Assembly: GCA_032719365.1 (NCBI GenBank)
Contig: CM064872.1
Location: 20,181,572-20,245,571, forward strand
Length of the DNA stretch: 64,000 nt
From: Prinsepia uniflora
Lineage: Eukaryota; Streptophyta; Magnoliopsida; Rosales; Rosaceae
Reading direction: 5' to 3'
Each line of letters begins with the position of its first letter. Position 1 is the first letter of the stretch. Below the pieces are notes generated by a model that made no database searches, was not told the origin of the DNA, and saw only the letters and a list, made by a program, of their open reading frames with translations. Shown piece by piece: positions 45,667 through 56,985 of the stretch. A program made the position numbers and the translations under genes.

Positions 45667-48318
45667 TGTAACACCCCGAAAATTCGAGGATTATAATATT
45701 GTAATTTAATGTATGAATTGACGTTTTTACCCTTATGAATGGTATGGACAAATTGTTGACTTTTTGATTGGTGGGTCAAATGGACTTTGACCAATGACCG
45801 TGACGTAGTTCGGGATGTCATGAGTCCATAGACAGGTGGCACGTCAAATTCGAACGATCAGGGAAAAAGTTATGACTATCGGAAGTTCAGGGCCATTACC
45901 GTAATTTGGACTTTAGGGGCGAAAATGTTGACTTTTCATTTGGCAACTAATTTTCACTGAACCAAGGACCGTTAGGTAGGTCTCGACGCCCTGAGTCCGT
46001 AGACAGACGGCATGCCGAAATCGGACTTCGTATGGCTGAGTTACGGGTCTAGAAAGTGAGGGGCAGTTTGGTAATTATTTGAACCAGGGGCATTTTGGTC
46101 TTTTTGCCCTGATTACTGTAGCAACCGCGGGGGAACCGTGGATGGCACCACCATGTGCGGTGGTTCAGTGTGCAATTTTTTATGCAATTGTGTGCTGGAA
46201 GAAAGGGTTGTCTATTGCTTTAGAACGTGGGCTGAACCATCCACCCTACACTGTCGAATTGATTAATGGGATTCGAAGCTTTTTCGGGGAACAAAAATTC
46301 AGTGGACAGTGAGGCTTCCACGAGCCTCTGGGACAGCTTGAGATGTTTTAAAACTGATTAAGTAATGGGTAAGCTTCATTCTGCTGTTGAAGGAACTGGA
46401 AATTGGAGAGGGAAACCAGAGAAACCATTTCGGGGAAAATAGGAGGGAAAATCGGGTTTTGATTTCTGGTGATTGTTGGACCAAACCAAGGCCTGGTTTA
46501 GTCTTCTGGGAGTGTTTGGAACTCAGCCACATCGCAATCGAAGGCCATCAGCCACGGGTGAGCTGGGACTGTGACTGCCGTGTTCAGAGAAATTTCAGAG
46601 GTTTGGACGACTACTTCCAGGTGAGTGTTGGTTCAATTGATTGTGTTTTCCAGTTCGTTTTGATACTATGATGCTTCCTGTAAGGTTAATTTGATTATGG
46701 TTTGGAAACCAGTGAGTTGGGGTGATCAACTCGTTTGGTTGATCATGGGTCGAATGGCCAGTTAAAGGACCTGTCCAGGCAAATTAATGACACAGAACAT
46801 AAATTGGAAGAATAATAAACATGTTAGGATCAAATTGGATTGAAATCGAGTAGGAATTGATGGGTAATCAACCGGGTCAAGCCGCGGGTGGCAGGCCCGT
46901 ATTACAGACAAACGGGTGAAGGTGGTGACACTGTAGCTACAGTGTCAGGCGCGTGACTTTCACGCGCAGCCACTTTGGGCGGCGCGTGAGGGCGCGTTAG
47001 ACCTTATCTCTGATCACGATCAACATGACTTTTGTTCCTCTCATCATTCTGAACATTTTTAGTGAATTAACCATGTTGATCTGAGATAGTTTTGATGGGT
47101 CAGTTTAGGGCCGGTTGTCTCGGGAAACGTGTTAGACGGGTTCTCCGAGCCGGTTTCTGTTTCGGACTTTTTGGTTAAATGGTTAAGACTTGTAGTGACC
47201 CTTACGTGTGATTTGGACTGACAGGAATTGTACGATAATCCCGGTACAAGTTCGTACGCGCAGGTTCACCGCGGGATCGTACTGTGAGTGGGCCCGATTT
47301 CATTAAACACTTGCATGCTTAAATGTTTTCCAATTTACTTATATGTTCACATGCTGGAATCACGAAATGGTTTTGATGATATTGAAATTATGGTTATGGT
47401 ACGTTTCACGGTATTTGGGTTTGAAACCCGTCTGATGAAACTTAACGATCGGTTTGGATTTTATCTATGTATATATATATGTTTTGCATGTGGATATCAA
47501 TAAAATGTATTTGGTACTGCACTGTATAGATCTATTCTTATGATACTGTCTCCTCCGGACGTGGTACTCCGGAGTGGTCATGGCGCATTGCCTGCGAGGA
47601 GTCATTCTACGGAGAAACCGGACCGTAAAATGACTCAAGAGCAGGATTGCTATTTGACGTCAGGGACGTCGAGCGTCTAGGACGCTAGGCATTTAAAATG
47701 CCATACGTGGACATGGTTCGAGGATTGGACTCGGAATTGAGACCCAAGTGGCACGCGTAGCCTTGAGACTATGACCTTATTGGACGTCAGGGACGTCAGA
47801 CATCGGGGATGTCGGGATTGGAGTGTATAGTGGAGTGGCTAAAATTATGTTATGGTTTTATTACATGTCTTATGGTTCATATTATATGATTTATGGTTTA
47901 AAATTCTGATGCATGCATGTTTGGAAAACGGAGGGGTAAATTATACGTTTTACTTATTAAACGGTTTTATAAACTTGAGTTTCGGCCCATTCACCCTTAA
48001 TGTTTTGGTAACCCCTCCAGGTCGAGCTACTGAGGTAGAGGAAGAACCTGAGGCTGAGGCATAGATCTACTTCTGCGTACCTGAACCCCTGCTGGGTGGT
48101 TTACCCGCAGGTTTATTTTAGAGTCGTGCTCGCAACTTGTAATTTTAGATTTCATCCCTTGTCTGACATCTGTTTAATTCGGATTTGATGTATAACTTTA
48201 ATTTGGTTATTTATGCATTTAATGTTTTGAGGTTAAAATTGGAACATTATTTTGGGTGTCAGATGGGAGCAGGGCACGTTCCCTTGTGCTCCCTGTGGGA
48301 TCGGGGCGGGTCCTGTCA
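45667..48318 (+). repeat. 3' LTR of the Tekay element
   Basis: This 2652-bp partner of 38447-41099 has the same internal blocks, a shorter (AT)n run near 47470-47480 and scattered substitutions, many of the CG-to-TG/CA type. Confidence 0.95.
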
Positions 48319-48669
48319 TTCCAGCTGTGCGAACCCTTGCATGATTCCGAAGAGAAAGTCAAACGATTGAATGTTGAATCCCAAAATTTGAGAGTCGATT
48401 GCCTGCTGCCATCACATGCCCCCACAACTTTGTGTTTTAAGGAAGATGAAGCGCAAAAGTTGGATATGGAAAGCCGGAGCAGGATCACCACCAAAGAGCT
48501 AGAGCTTGAACTAGAGATGGAGCCTGAGCCTGAAGTGGAGCATGTCTTGGAGGCTAAGAAAGCAGATGTTCCTCAAACCGACAAGTCTCCTGACACTGTT
48601 TCCCTACTTTTAGCAAAAGAGTGGGTAGAGTTTCTAAGGTCCATGGGCTTTGAAGACTTGCATCCGTAG
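48319..48669 (+). pseudogene. Antisense frame of the gag-only element, split by Tekay
   Basis: The frame reads FQLCEPLHDSEEKVKRL...ELELELEMEPEPEVEH...LLAKEWVEFLRSMGFEDLHP and stops at 48667-48669. Its first codons lie across the Tekay insertion: ATG at 38439-38441 directly precedes the TTCCA target site, so the Tekay element sits just after that ATG. The predicted product of about 118 residues is acidic and helical with an E-L/E-P repeat. It runs opposite to the element's gag, like the antisense gene of the Tat element at 17-20 kb, but no sequence match to that gene is evident. It may be only the last exon of a longer gene. The 280 bases after it hold nothing recognisable. Confidence 0.5.
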
Positions 48670-48949
48670 TTACTTCATCTTTGTATGTTGATCATCGCAT
48701 TTGCATTTTTTGTATTGAATAACTGGTTTGAGTAATCGAGATGTGATTAGCCAACTATGCTTCAAATCAATAAATGAAATCGATATTATAAGAAATTACG
48801 AGCTCCCGTATCTTTGTCTAATTCTACTAAATGCCTTGATGTATCCAAACTTGTTCCTTCATCAAATTCCCCAGTTGTAGCCATGGGCGTCCAACTTTGG
48901 GTTTCAGCTAACTTAGCGTTCGTTTTGGTGTTGCCTTCAAGGAAGGGCT

Positions 48950-49062
48950 TTTTCTTCTTATTAGAAGGCTTGAAGTGCTTCCAAGAGGAAGACTTTGAGT
49001 GCTTCCAAGAGGAAGGCTTTGAGTGCTTCCTGGTGGAAGGCTTTGAATGCTTTCTAGCGGAA
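48950..49062 (+). repeat. 24-bp minisatellite, first part
   Basis: About four units of 'gaaggctttgagtgcttccaagag' (24 bp) end at the CGGAA target site of a solo LTR. The array resumes at 52403 and 55107. Confidence 0.85.
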
Positions 49063-52000
49063 TAAGAGGACCCATCCCAATCCCTCCGGGATTAACGCAG
49101 GATGACCCTGCTCCCGTCTAACACGAAGTGTCAGATAAGGGATATTTCCGACCTTTGCCCTCTTGGGCCATCAGAGTACGACAGGATCCGGAGGAGGTAT
49201 ATGATATCTCGGTCTCTGCTACAGTCCACAATCGTTGTCAACCTGAAGGGCAGTCAAAACATTAAAAGATGTGAGTGGACAAAACAACCAGTTTATAAAA
49301 ACATTTTAATGAAGACATTTGTACCCTTCACTAAAAAGCATGCATGCATTCAAAAACTGTTTATTCGAAAGAACCATAACTGGCAACTAAGCCCAAAATC
49401 ACAATGAAAGAAACATAAAGAACCAACCATACGGGCCACTGCCCAAATCCATACGGGACTCAGCCCAAAGCCATAATGAAACCACGTACACGGGCCACTG
49501 CCCAAAACCTGTGCATATCACATATCGTATCTCATAACCATATATCATATATACATATAATTTGCCCAAATCCATACGGGACTCGGCCCAAAACCATAAT
49601 GAAACCACGTACACGGGCCACTGCCCAAAACCTGTGCATATCACATATCATATCTCATAACTATATATCATATATACATATAATTCACACAACTAATCCT
49701 GTCACGGTTTCCAAAGCTATGCGCGTGATACTTGGGGTCTCAAACCCAAGTCTCTTAGAGTCTAAGGTCAATGTCCGTAGACCAATGACCCGTCCTGAGG
49801 TTACGATCCATGCCTTCTTGAGAGTAAGGAACCCAGCTGGGGCGACTCCCACTCAGTCAGTTCTCCGTGACTACTCTGGGGTCCACCTAGGCCAACGACC
49901 CTCCCCAGAGGAGATAATAGAAGTACAGAAAGGTATATGAATACATATATATACATAACATAAACATTCATGTCTGGTTCCCCTGAACCTCCATGATCCA
50001 TAATATCCATTTAAGAGTTCATGCCCGATTCCCATAAACCGTCATGTACCACAATAACCTTTCCAGGGTTCATGTCGGTTCCCATAAACCGCCATGAACT
50101 TGGAAATCCATCTAGGGTCCCTGACCCGAAATCATCAATGTAAAACAACTGGGTCTCGTGCCTGAACATATGACATCATCTGGGCATCGTGCCCGATATC
50201 TAAGGGTCAGTCATGACTCCGATCGTAGTGATGCGTGCAACCATCCATCCAGGACTGCCCTCAATCTTGGTATATCGCCGTGAACGAATCAACCGACTCG
50301 ACCACCACAAGATCATGGTGCACTCATCACCGATCGATATCCTGAACAGTCAGCACTCCGAAGTCGAGCCTCCATCGGCTGCCCGACAACGAATCGTGCG
50401 TCATGACCTCTCCGGGAGGAACATATCCTAATCCGGAGGCAAGCCTCATATCGTCTGTCGCCGTGCACATAGTACCCACCGCTACCACGATTTAGACCCA
50501 TAGGCCATCAATAGGGTCATATGCCAGAGACAAAACCAAATGGGTCTCATACCCGAGTTTATCCTTTTGAAATCCCAAAACTATTTCATTTAGACCATCA
50601 TAGAAATACAGACCCGTATAGGCATTGTATAAGGCCGAAACCTCGAAATACGTGTCTATACGTAACCACAACCAAATGCACTCATGGCATCACCAAACAT
50701 GTATTAAAAACATATAATAAACATTTATGCATGCACCAATTTAGAAAAAAAGGTTCACTCACAGACCGTCCGAGCTGCCACCTCGATTTGCGTGCCATAC
50801 GGCTCTCCCTAGCCAATCACCGTCACCGGGACTCCCAAACCTGTCCAAATTGTAATAGAAGGTTACTAACTACTTAATTAACCTCCCACTAAAGCCCCGT
50901 AAGTTTTCAGAATTTTTAACTATTTTTAATCTTGAACCTAAACCTTCCGATGCCCCGAACATTATCGAGACGGTGTCCGATCGACACGAAACTAGTCCCA
51001 AAATGTTCGTTACATCGTATAGAAGATTTCACATGTTGAAGTCATTCCCAAAATATGAGGCACGCGCCCCCACATGCCCAGAGAATGTGCTACATGTGAG
51101 ATCACGCGCCGCACTGTTCATAATCACTCACCACCAGCCGAACCGGGTTCAACTGGTTCTGGACCGGCCGACCGGTCTGGACCGGTTCAACCCCTAAACT
51201 CAACTATTTTCGGTCCATTTTGTTCCCTTTTAATCCCGATATCGTCCTAACCTTGTTTCCTATTAGTTCAACTATTAAAAACATAGAAAAAGCCGTGAAA
51301 CCGTACCTTCAAAGTTTAACAATGGCGACGGCGACTTCCTCCGTCATTCGCCGTCCTTCCTAGCCGTTCTATGCCTCGAAACCAATCCTAATAGTCTCAT
51401 AGAGTCCCCAAATATATAACCTAGATGTTAGTTTCGATTAAAACCCAATAAAACCGAATTTCAAACTTTTGAAATTTTTTATCTCACGGTCGAGCTCCCC
51501 GCCGTGGCCACCTCCGTGGGCCACCGTCGTCCTTGTCATTAGCCTTACCCTCACACTCTCTCACGGTCACACACGGATCAGATAGTGGATGGTGAGGCGT
51601 GTTTGTGTTTTGAAGAAAAATGGAGAAAATGGTGTATATGGGTTTCGGGTTTGTAAGGAAGAACAAAGAAGATGGTGAGATCAGATGAGAGAATAGAGAT
51701 AGATGAGATGAGTGGTCAGGATTGAGAGATTAAGTTGAAATGGATGGCTAGGATTGAATGTTGAAAGATTAGATTATAAAATAATTAATTTAATATTATT
51801 TAATTAGTGAGATCCACAATTTAGGGAATCTAGCCAATGGGATGAGTGACACTTAATCAGATATTGCCAATGGGATGAGTGACACTCATCCATGGGTCCC
51901 ACCAAAATATCTGCCCAATCAGATATTGCCAAATCATCATCGCCTCGAAGTACGTGCATAGTGAAATCGAACTTCCGTGACCCATAACTCTCCCATTCGA

Positions 52001-52397
52001 AGTTCGATTTCAGCGTGCCGCCTGTCTATGGATTCGTATCATCCCAATCTATGTAACTGTCCTCGGCCCTCAGCCCTCAGCCATCGGACCTTCCAGGTCA
52101 AAAGTAAACTATTTGCCCGTTTTAACCAAAAATATCAAATTGCCCTTAAACTTTCGAACGTCATAACTTCTTCCTCGAATGTCAGAATTGAACGTGCCAC
52201 CTGTCTATGAACTCGTGACATCACGAATTACGTCACAGTCATCAGTCAAAGTCCATTTGACCACTAGAATGAAAAGTCAACGTTTTACCCACGACTAAGA
52301 GCAAAACGGTCATTTTGCATCGTTCATCCGATTTCGCCCAAATAATCACCGATTAACCTCACTAATCTAATCTTGGAATTCGGGACGGGTTGTTACA
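49063..52397 (-). mobile_element. Solo LTR (Tekay-type), 3.3 kb, TSD CGGAA
   Basis: On the plus strand it starts TAAGAGGACCC (terminal TG mutated to TA) and ends GGGTTGTTACA, with CGGAA at 49058-49062 and 52398-52402. It is longer than its relatives, partly through a 123-bp tandem duplication at 49441-49686 and several 'gggttcatg(c/t)c(c/g)g' repeats near 49965-50100. The GCGC block is at about 51060-51112. No internal domain was found. Confidence 0.9.
49441..49686. repeat. 123-bp tandem duplication within the LTR
   Basis: 'gcccaaatccatacgggact' occurs at 49441 and 49564 and the following 100 bases repeat almost exactly, each ending in an AT-rich 'tatatcatatatacatataatt'. It creates a repetitive open frame on both strands that should not be taken for a gene. 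Confidence 0.92.
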
Positions 52398-52411
52398 CGG
52401 AAGGCTTTGAG

Positions 52412-55106
52412 TGTCAGGAACCGTCCCAAATATCACCTCGATACCCGGAACGAACCCTGCTCCCGTCTGACAATCACACTTAAAGTACCAAAAGAACCTC
52501 AAAATAACCATAAGCATAACTATCAGACAAGGGAGTAAATACAATACAACCGTAATACAGAGCATAGTGTTATACAACACAAGCACAAAAGTCCTACTAG
52601 GCTAGTCTCGCAACAGAAGAACGTCGTAAAGCTCTATGCCTCGGTTCCTGCCTCAACGTTCACCCCAGCGCTATCACCACGACCTGAAGGGTAAATTAAA
52701 AACCAGAAAGTGTGAGTGGACTAAAGAAATAAGAGTTTCAAACACGATTTAGAAACAAACAAGGATTGAGAAAAACACTAAGATTTTTCCCTCCGTTTTA
52801 AAATAAAGTATGCATGCCTAACGAAGTATCAGAAAACCACAACATAAAACCGTATAACAATTATGCTAAGATCATATCATAAAAACCAAATCCACAAATG
52901 TCAAGTCTGATCAAACCTGCTGGGTCTATCCGAGTCTTTAAACTCAAACCAGGCCTCAAATGTAATCCGAGTCTTTAAACTCCCGAGTCTTTAAACTCAA
53001 TCCGGGCCCGTCCCCCGTCAATCACAATATCCGGGTCTTTAAACCAAATATCCAGATCCAGCAAATCCAATCCAAAACCAATTGAAAACAAATTTAAATC
53101 CATATCCAAACCTGAATCCGAAATCACTGGTCTGATGCCCTTCCGGCATCCAGAACCGTCATTCCGAACCCAAATCCGGAATTCCACTTTTCGACTTTAA
53201 AATCAAATCTCGCATCTCGAAATCCGATTTTAAAACCAAAACCTTGATTACCAAAATCATATCTCATAATCCATTTATAACCATCAGAAAACAATTATAG
53301 ATTGAAAACCCAAAACTTAGCATACCAGCTTTTTCTCGAAAAATGTGCAAAAACCCAAAAATGTCTCGAAAAATGTGCAAGTATAGCAACCACATATAAT
53401 CATCATTAAAAGCATAAAAACATATTTAAAATCATAAAACATAAATAAAAGTAGTTAGGCATGCTCGTAAGGAAAGAAAGAGTCCACTCACGAGTCAAAA
53501 AGTGTCAATCGCGCTCCGTGCGCTCCTCGACCGTCTCAGGCGTCTCTCGTCCTATCAATAGGCACCAAATAGGGTCACAAATACGTCAAATACACTAACC
53601 CTAATTTCCCCAAATTTTCGGGAATTTAAACGTAATTTAAATATAAACCCTAAACCGTCCGGATCCTCGAACTAACTCGAAACAACGTCCGATTTACCCG
53701 AAACTTGTCCCAATAGATTCGTTATAACATTTAAACCAAAAACCATCTTGGAAGGTTCCTCAGAATCCTCCCCACGCGCCCTCACGCGCCGCCCAAAGTG
53801 GCTGCGCGAGGGCCTCACGCGCTGCTACAGTGTCATCGTCTTCCTCGAGTCAACCGGTTCGACTGTACTGAACCGGCGTGACCGGTTCTTCTTCTTTCCT
53901 CCACCAATTTCCACCCTTTCAATCCCACAAGCTTCGTCCAGTTCCCAGCAATCCATTCCAGTCCTAAAACCTAGAAATCAAAGCCCTAAACCTGTCGTCT
54001 TCAACCTCGAAACCAAACTGGCCGGAACCCTGTTTCGGGTTCCGGCCACCCAGATCATCCCCCGTCACGGCACCAACCTCAGACGACTCCTAGGGCCTTC
54101 CTAAACCTCACATCACTCACCAAAGCCCTCGACTCTAACCCAAAAGCCACGACTTTCGAAATAAACAAAACGGGAAAAACAGGGGATTTGGGTCTCACCT
54201 TCGATTCGTCCTCCGCCGTCTGCTCCGCCGTGTACCATGGTGTCCACTGAGTCCCCTGCAGCCGTCTTAGCCTCCTCTTAGCTTGGATTAAGCCAACACA
54301 CGGCACAACCACCACCTCTGTCCCACAGCTCTCTCTGTTTTCTCTGAAAATCAAACCCTCCGACCACCGTGTTTCTTGCACGATTTCACTCCCCCAAACA
54401 CTCACCAGTTCTCCTTCTTCTCTTTGTCATACTCACCAGTCCACAAAACTCTCTCACGCTCACAGAATCGATCAAAGTCTCTCACTTTCCTCCTATCTTT
54501 TTTCTGCTCTCAACCAAAATGCACGGTTGAAATCGATCAAAATGTGGTCGTGTATATTGTAAACAAATCCTAAAACCATCTGGTCACTTCCACGTGTCCA
54601 ATTTCTCATGGACCAAAGAACAAATATCCAAGCCTACTAATGCCACTTGCTCTTATCTGATTGGTCCTAAGAGAAAAAGACCAAAATGCCCCTAGAATTA
54701 AAATTACCATTTTGCCCTTCAACTTTCCAGACCCATAAATATTCCGTCTGACGTCCGATGACAGCGTGCCGCCTGTCGTTGTACTCAGGACGTCGAGAGC
54801 TATCTAAAGGTCCTCGGTCTACGTGAAAATCAAAAGTCAACATTTTCCTCTATTTAGTGAAAATTACGGTAACGCCCTCAATCTTCCGAAAGTCATAACT
54901 TTTCCTCCGATTGTCCAAATCGGACATGCCACCTGTCTACGGACTCGTGACGTCCTAAACTACGTCACGGTCAATGGTCAACACTCATCCAACCTGTAAA
55001 TCAAAAAGTCAACTTTGACACACTATTCACAAAGGCAAAATCGTCCTTTTATACAAATATTTAGAAAATTATACTTGTACCCTTCCTGAAGGTACGGGTT
55101 GTTACA
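52412..55106 (-). mobile_element. Solo LTR (Tekay-type), 2.7 kb, TSD TTGAG
   Basis: On the plus strand it starts TGTCAGGAACCGTCCC and ends GGGTTGTTACA, bounded by TTGAG (52407-52411 and 55107-55111). Motif array CCGAGTCTTTAAACTC at about 52930-53045, GCGC block at about 53773-53822. Only nine bases (52403-52411) separate it from the previous LTR's duplication. Confidence 0.94.
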
Positions 55107-55510
55107 TTGAGTGCTTCCTAGTAGAAGACGTTTGCAATGCATGGGTCCTTTGCAGGGCAAAGTCTTGGTCGCTTCGCATGGCGAAGTCTTGGTTGCTTCG
55201 TATGGTGAAGGCTTAGACGCTTCGCAGGGCGAAGGTTTAGGTGCTTTGCATGGCGAAGGTTTGGATGCTTCGCAAGGTGAAGGCTTGGATGCTTCGCAAG
55301 GTGAAGGCTTAGGTGCTTCGCAGGGCGAAGTTAGGTGCTTCGCAGGGCGAAGGCTTGGGTGCTTCACAGGGCGAAGGCTTGGATGCTTTGCAGGGCGAAG
55401 GCTTGGATGCTTCGCAGGGCGAAGGCTTGGATGTGTTTCGCAAGGCGAAGACTTAGGTGCTTCGCATGGCGAAGGCTTGGATGCTTCGATAACGAAGGCT
55501 TTGATGCTAG
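55107..55510 (+). repeat. 24-bp minisatellite, main part
   Basis: About 14 units of the type 'gaaggcttggatgcttcgcagggc' (24 bp) continue the array begun at 48950. Its length is a multiple of three, so both strands show an open eight-residue repeat (for example K-P-S-P-C-E-A-S on the minus strand). It lies between gag and the antisense frame of the gag-only element and is unlikely to be translated. Confidence 0.92.
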
Positions 55511-55698
55511 AGGGAATACGTTTTGAAAATTGTATACGTTGAACAAATATGTTTGTACGTATTTAGAACAATTTTTCAATCTTATTGATAATTCAAATGC
55601 ATGATACTTGAATTTAGAAGACACCTGGAAAAGAAAACTTGAAAGCTTCATATACTTCTATGTCTCTCTAATTTTGACATGCAGCTAGTTGATGTAGA

Positions 55699-56985
55699 TC
55701 ACTTTTGAAGTTGGCTCCTTAGGTTCTTTGTATGCGGATCGATCCACGGTCCTCCTGTTGACGTACTCAATGCAATGTCCTTCTTTGATGAGATTATGGA
55801 GATATCTCTCGAAGGATATGCATTTCCCAACGTATGCTCATAGCGCTCATGGTAGGCACACCACTTTGTCTTATCGGCCTTCTCTTGATTGCCTTTGACC
55901 AGTTCTGGCTTCTTGAACCAGGGCTTGTCTTTTATCTCATTGTGGATCTGATGGGCTGGTAAAGATAACTGCAAACTAGGCTTTCCCGTAGTTGGAGTTT
56001 GGGAGGGCTTACCCCCTTTGAGCTTGTTGGATATTCCAGACGCAAACTTGCCATAAGACTTATACTTATTGGAGGCCTTCTTGCTCGGCCCAACATGGTC
56101 CTGTGCATGGGTGGCATTCTTCTCGTCCTCCCAGCATGCATGTCGTTCTACCAGTGAGAGCATCTTGGTGAGACTTCGCTCATTGCTCATGAGAATGTCT
56201 CCGTAGAGCTGGCTGTCTCGGGGAAGCCCTTGCTTAAACGTCATTGCAGCAACAAGGTCGCTACAACCGATAATTCAAGACTTCTCCTTGCAATATCTCC
56301 GAATGTACTGTCACAGAGTCTCTTTTGCTCTCTTTCGGATAGAGAAAAGATGGTCATCCTTTACTTCGGCTATCCGAAGTTGTCAGTACTCCTTCACAAA
56401 CACTAAAGCCAACTTTTCAAAAGATGCAATGAACCTCCGGGGGAGATGATTGAACCACATCATGGTTTGGCCTTGTAGGGAGGCTTCAAACACCTTGCAC
56501 ATGAGTGCATCGTTGTGTCTGTGGGGGACCATAACTCTCCGGTAGTAGTCTATGTGTTTCATTGGGTCAAAATTTTCTTTGAACAGATTGAAGTTTGGCG
56601 TCGTAAACCTTTGAGGGAATGTCGTCTCCTCAATATCTCTCACGAAGGGTGTAGACAACTGAATCTGACGACGTAGATTATCCTCTAGATCGCCATCTCG
56701 TAGAATACGAAGGTGTCGGTCCAACATCCTTTTAACATCATTAGCTCGCAGCGCACCTCCCTGAGGTAGTGAGTCATTATGCGCTATCCACCGGGAACCT
56801 CCTCGAGCCTCTCCCCTTGACCTCTGAGGTAGCGTATGTGAGTAAGCTTCATCTTCCTCCTCACTGCCATGGGCAAATTGTCTTGGGGCTTTATGTGGAG
56901 TTTGACGTTCCCTTCTGCTCCCATGTGAGCGCTCCACTCGTGAAGTTGTCCCGACCCTACTTCCAAGCTGCTCATGCACTGATGG
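55699..56985 (-). pseudogene. gag: Gag of the gag-only Tat-like element, main part
   Basis: The first frame (56979 to 56383) has an Arg/Ser-rich start, then the capsid region: TPFVRDIEETTFPQRF...FDPMKHIDYYRRVM...ALMCKVFEASLQGQTMMWFNHLPRRFIASFEKLA. The second (56244 to 55699) has FKQGLPRDSQLY...LMSNERSLTKMLSLVERHACWEDEKNA and a degenerate finger, C-A-Y-H-E-R-Y-E-H, whose last Cys is lost. Frameshifts separate them. It resembles Tat-lineage gag rather than Tekay gag. Its N-terminus lies beyond the solo LTR, at 62316-62932. No protease or polymerase follows. Confidence 0.85.

Larger units (their letters stand above)
38447..48318 (+). mobile_element. Tekay/Del chromovirus retrotransposon, TSD TTCCA
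   Basis: LTRs at 38447-41099 and 45667-48318 (TGTAACACCCCG...GGTCCTGTCA, about 2.65 kb each) flank a 4.6-kb interior. Perfect TTCCA duplications lie at 38442-38446 and 48319-48323. The interior has a methionine-tRNA primer-binding site, gag, protease, reverse transcriptase, RNase H, integrase and a C-terminal chromodomain-like end, all damaged by stops and frameshifts. The LTRs differ at about nine of the first 200 positions, so the copy is older than the Tat element but younger than its host element. Confidence 0.96.

Noticed and set aside
49399..49940. Repetitive 154-codon and 81-codon proteins
   Set aside because: Frames created by a 123-bp duplication within a solo LTR.
49063..55106. Two adjacent LTRs as ends of one element
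   Set aside because: Only nine bases lie between the two duplications, the TSDs differ (CGGAA, TTGAG) and no interior exists.
55023..55542. Proline/cysteine repeat proteins on both strands
   Set aside because: The open frames exist because a 24-bp repeat is a multiple of three; no start context, and they run into LTR sequence.
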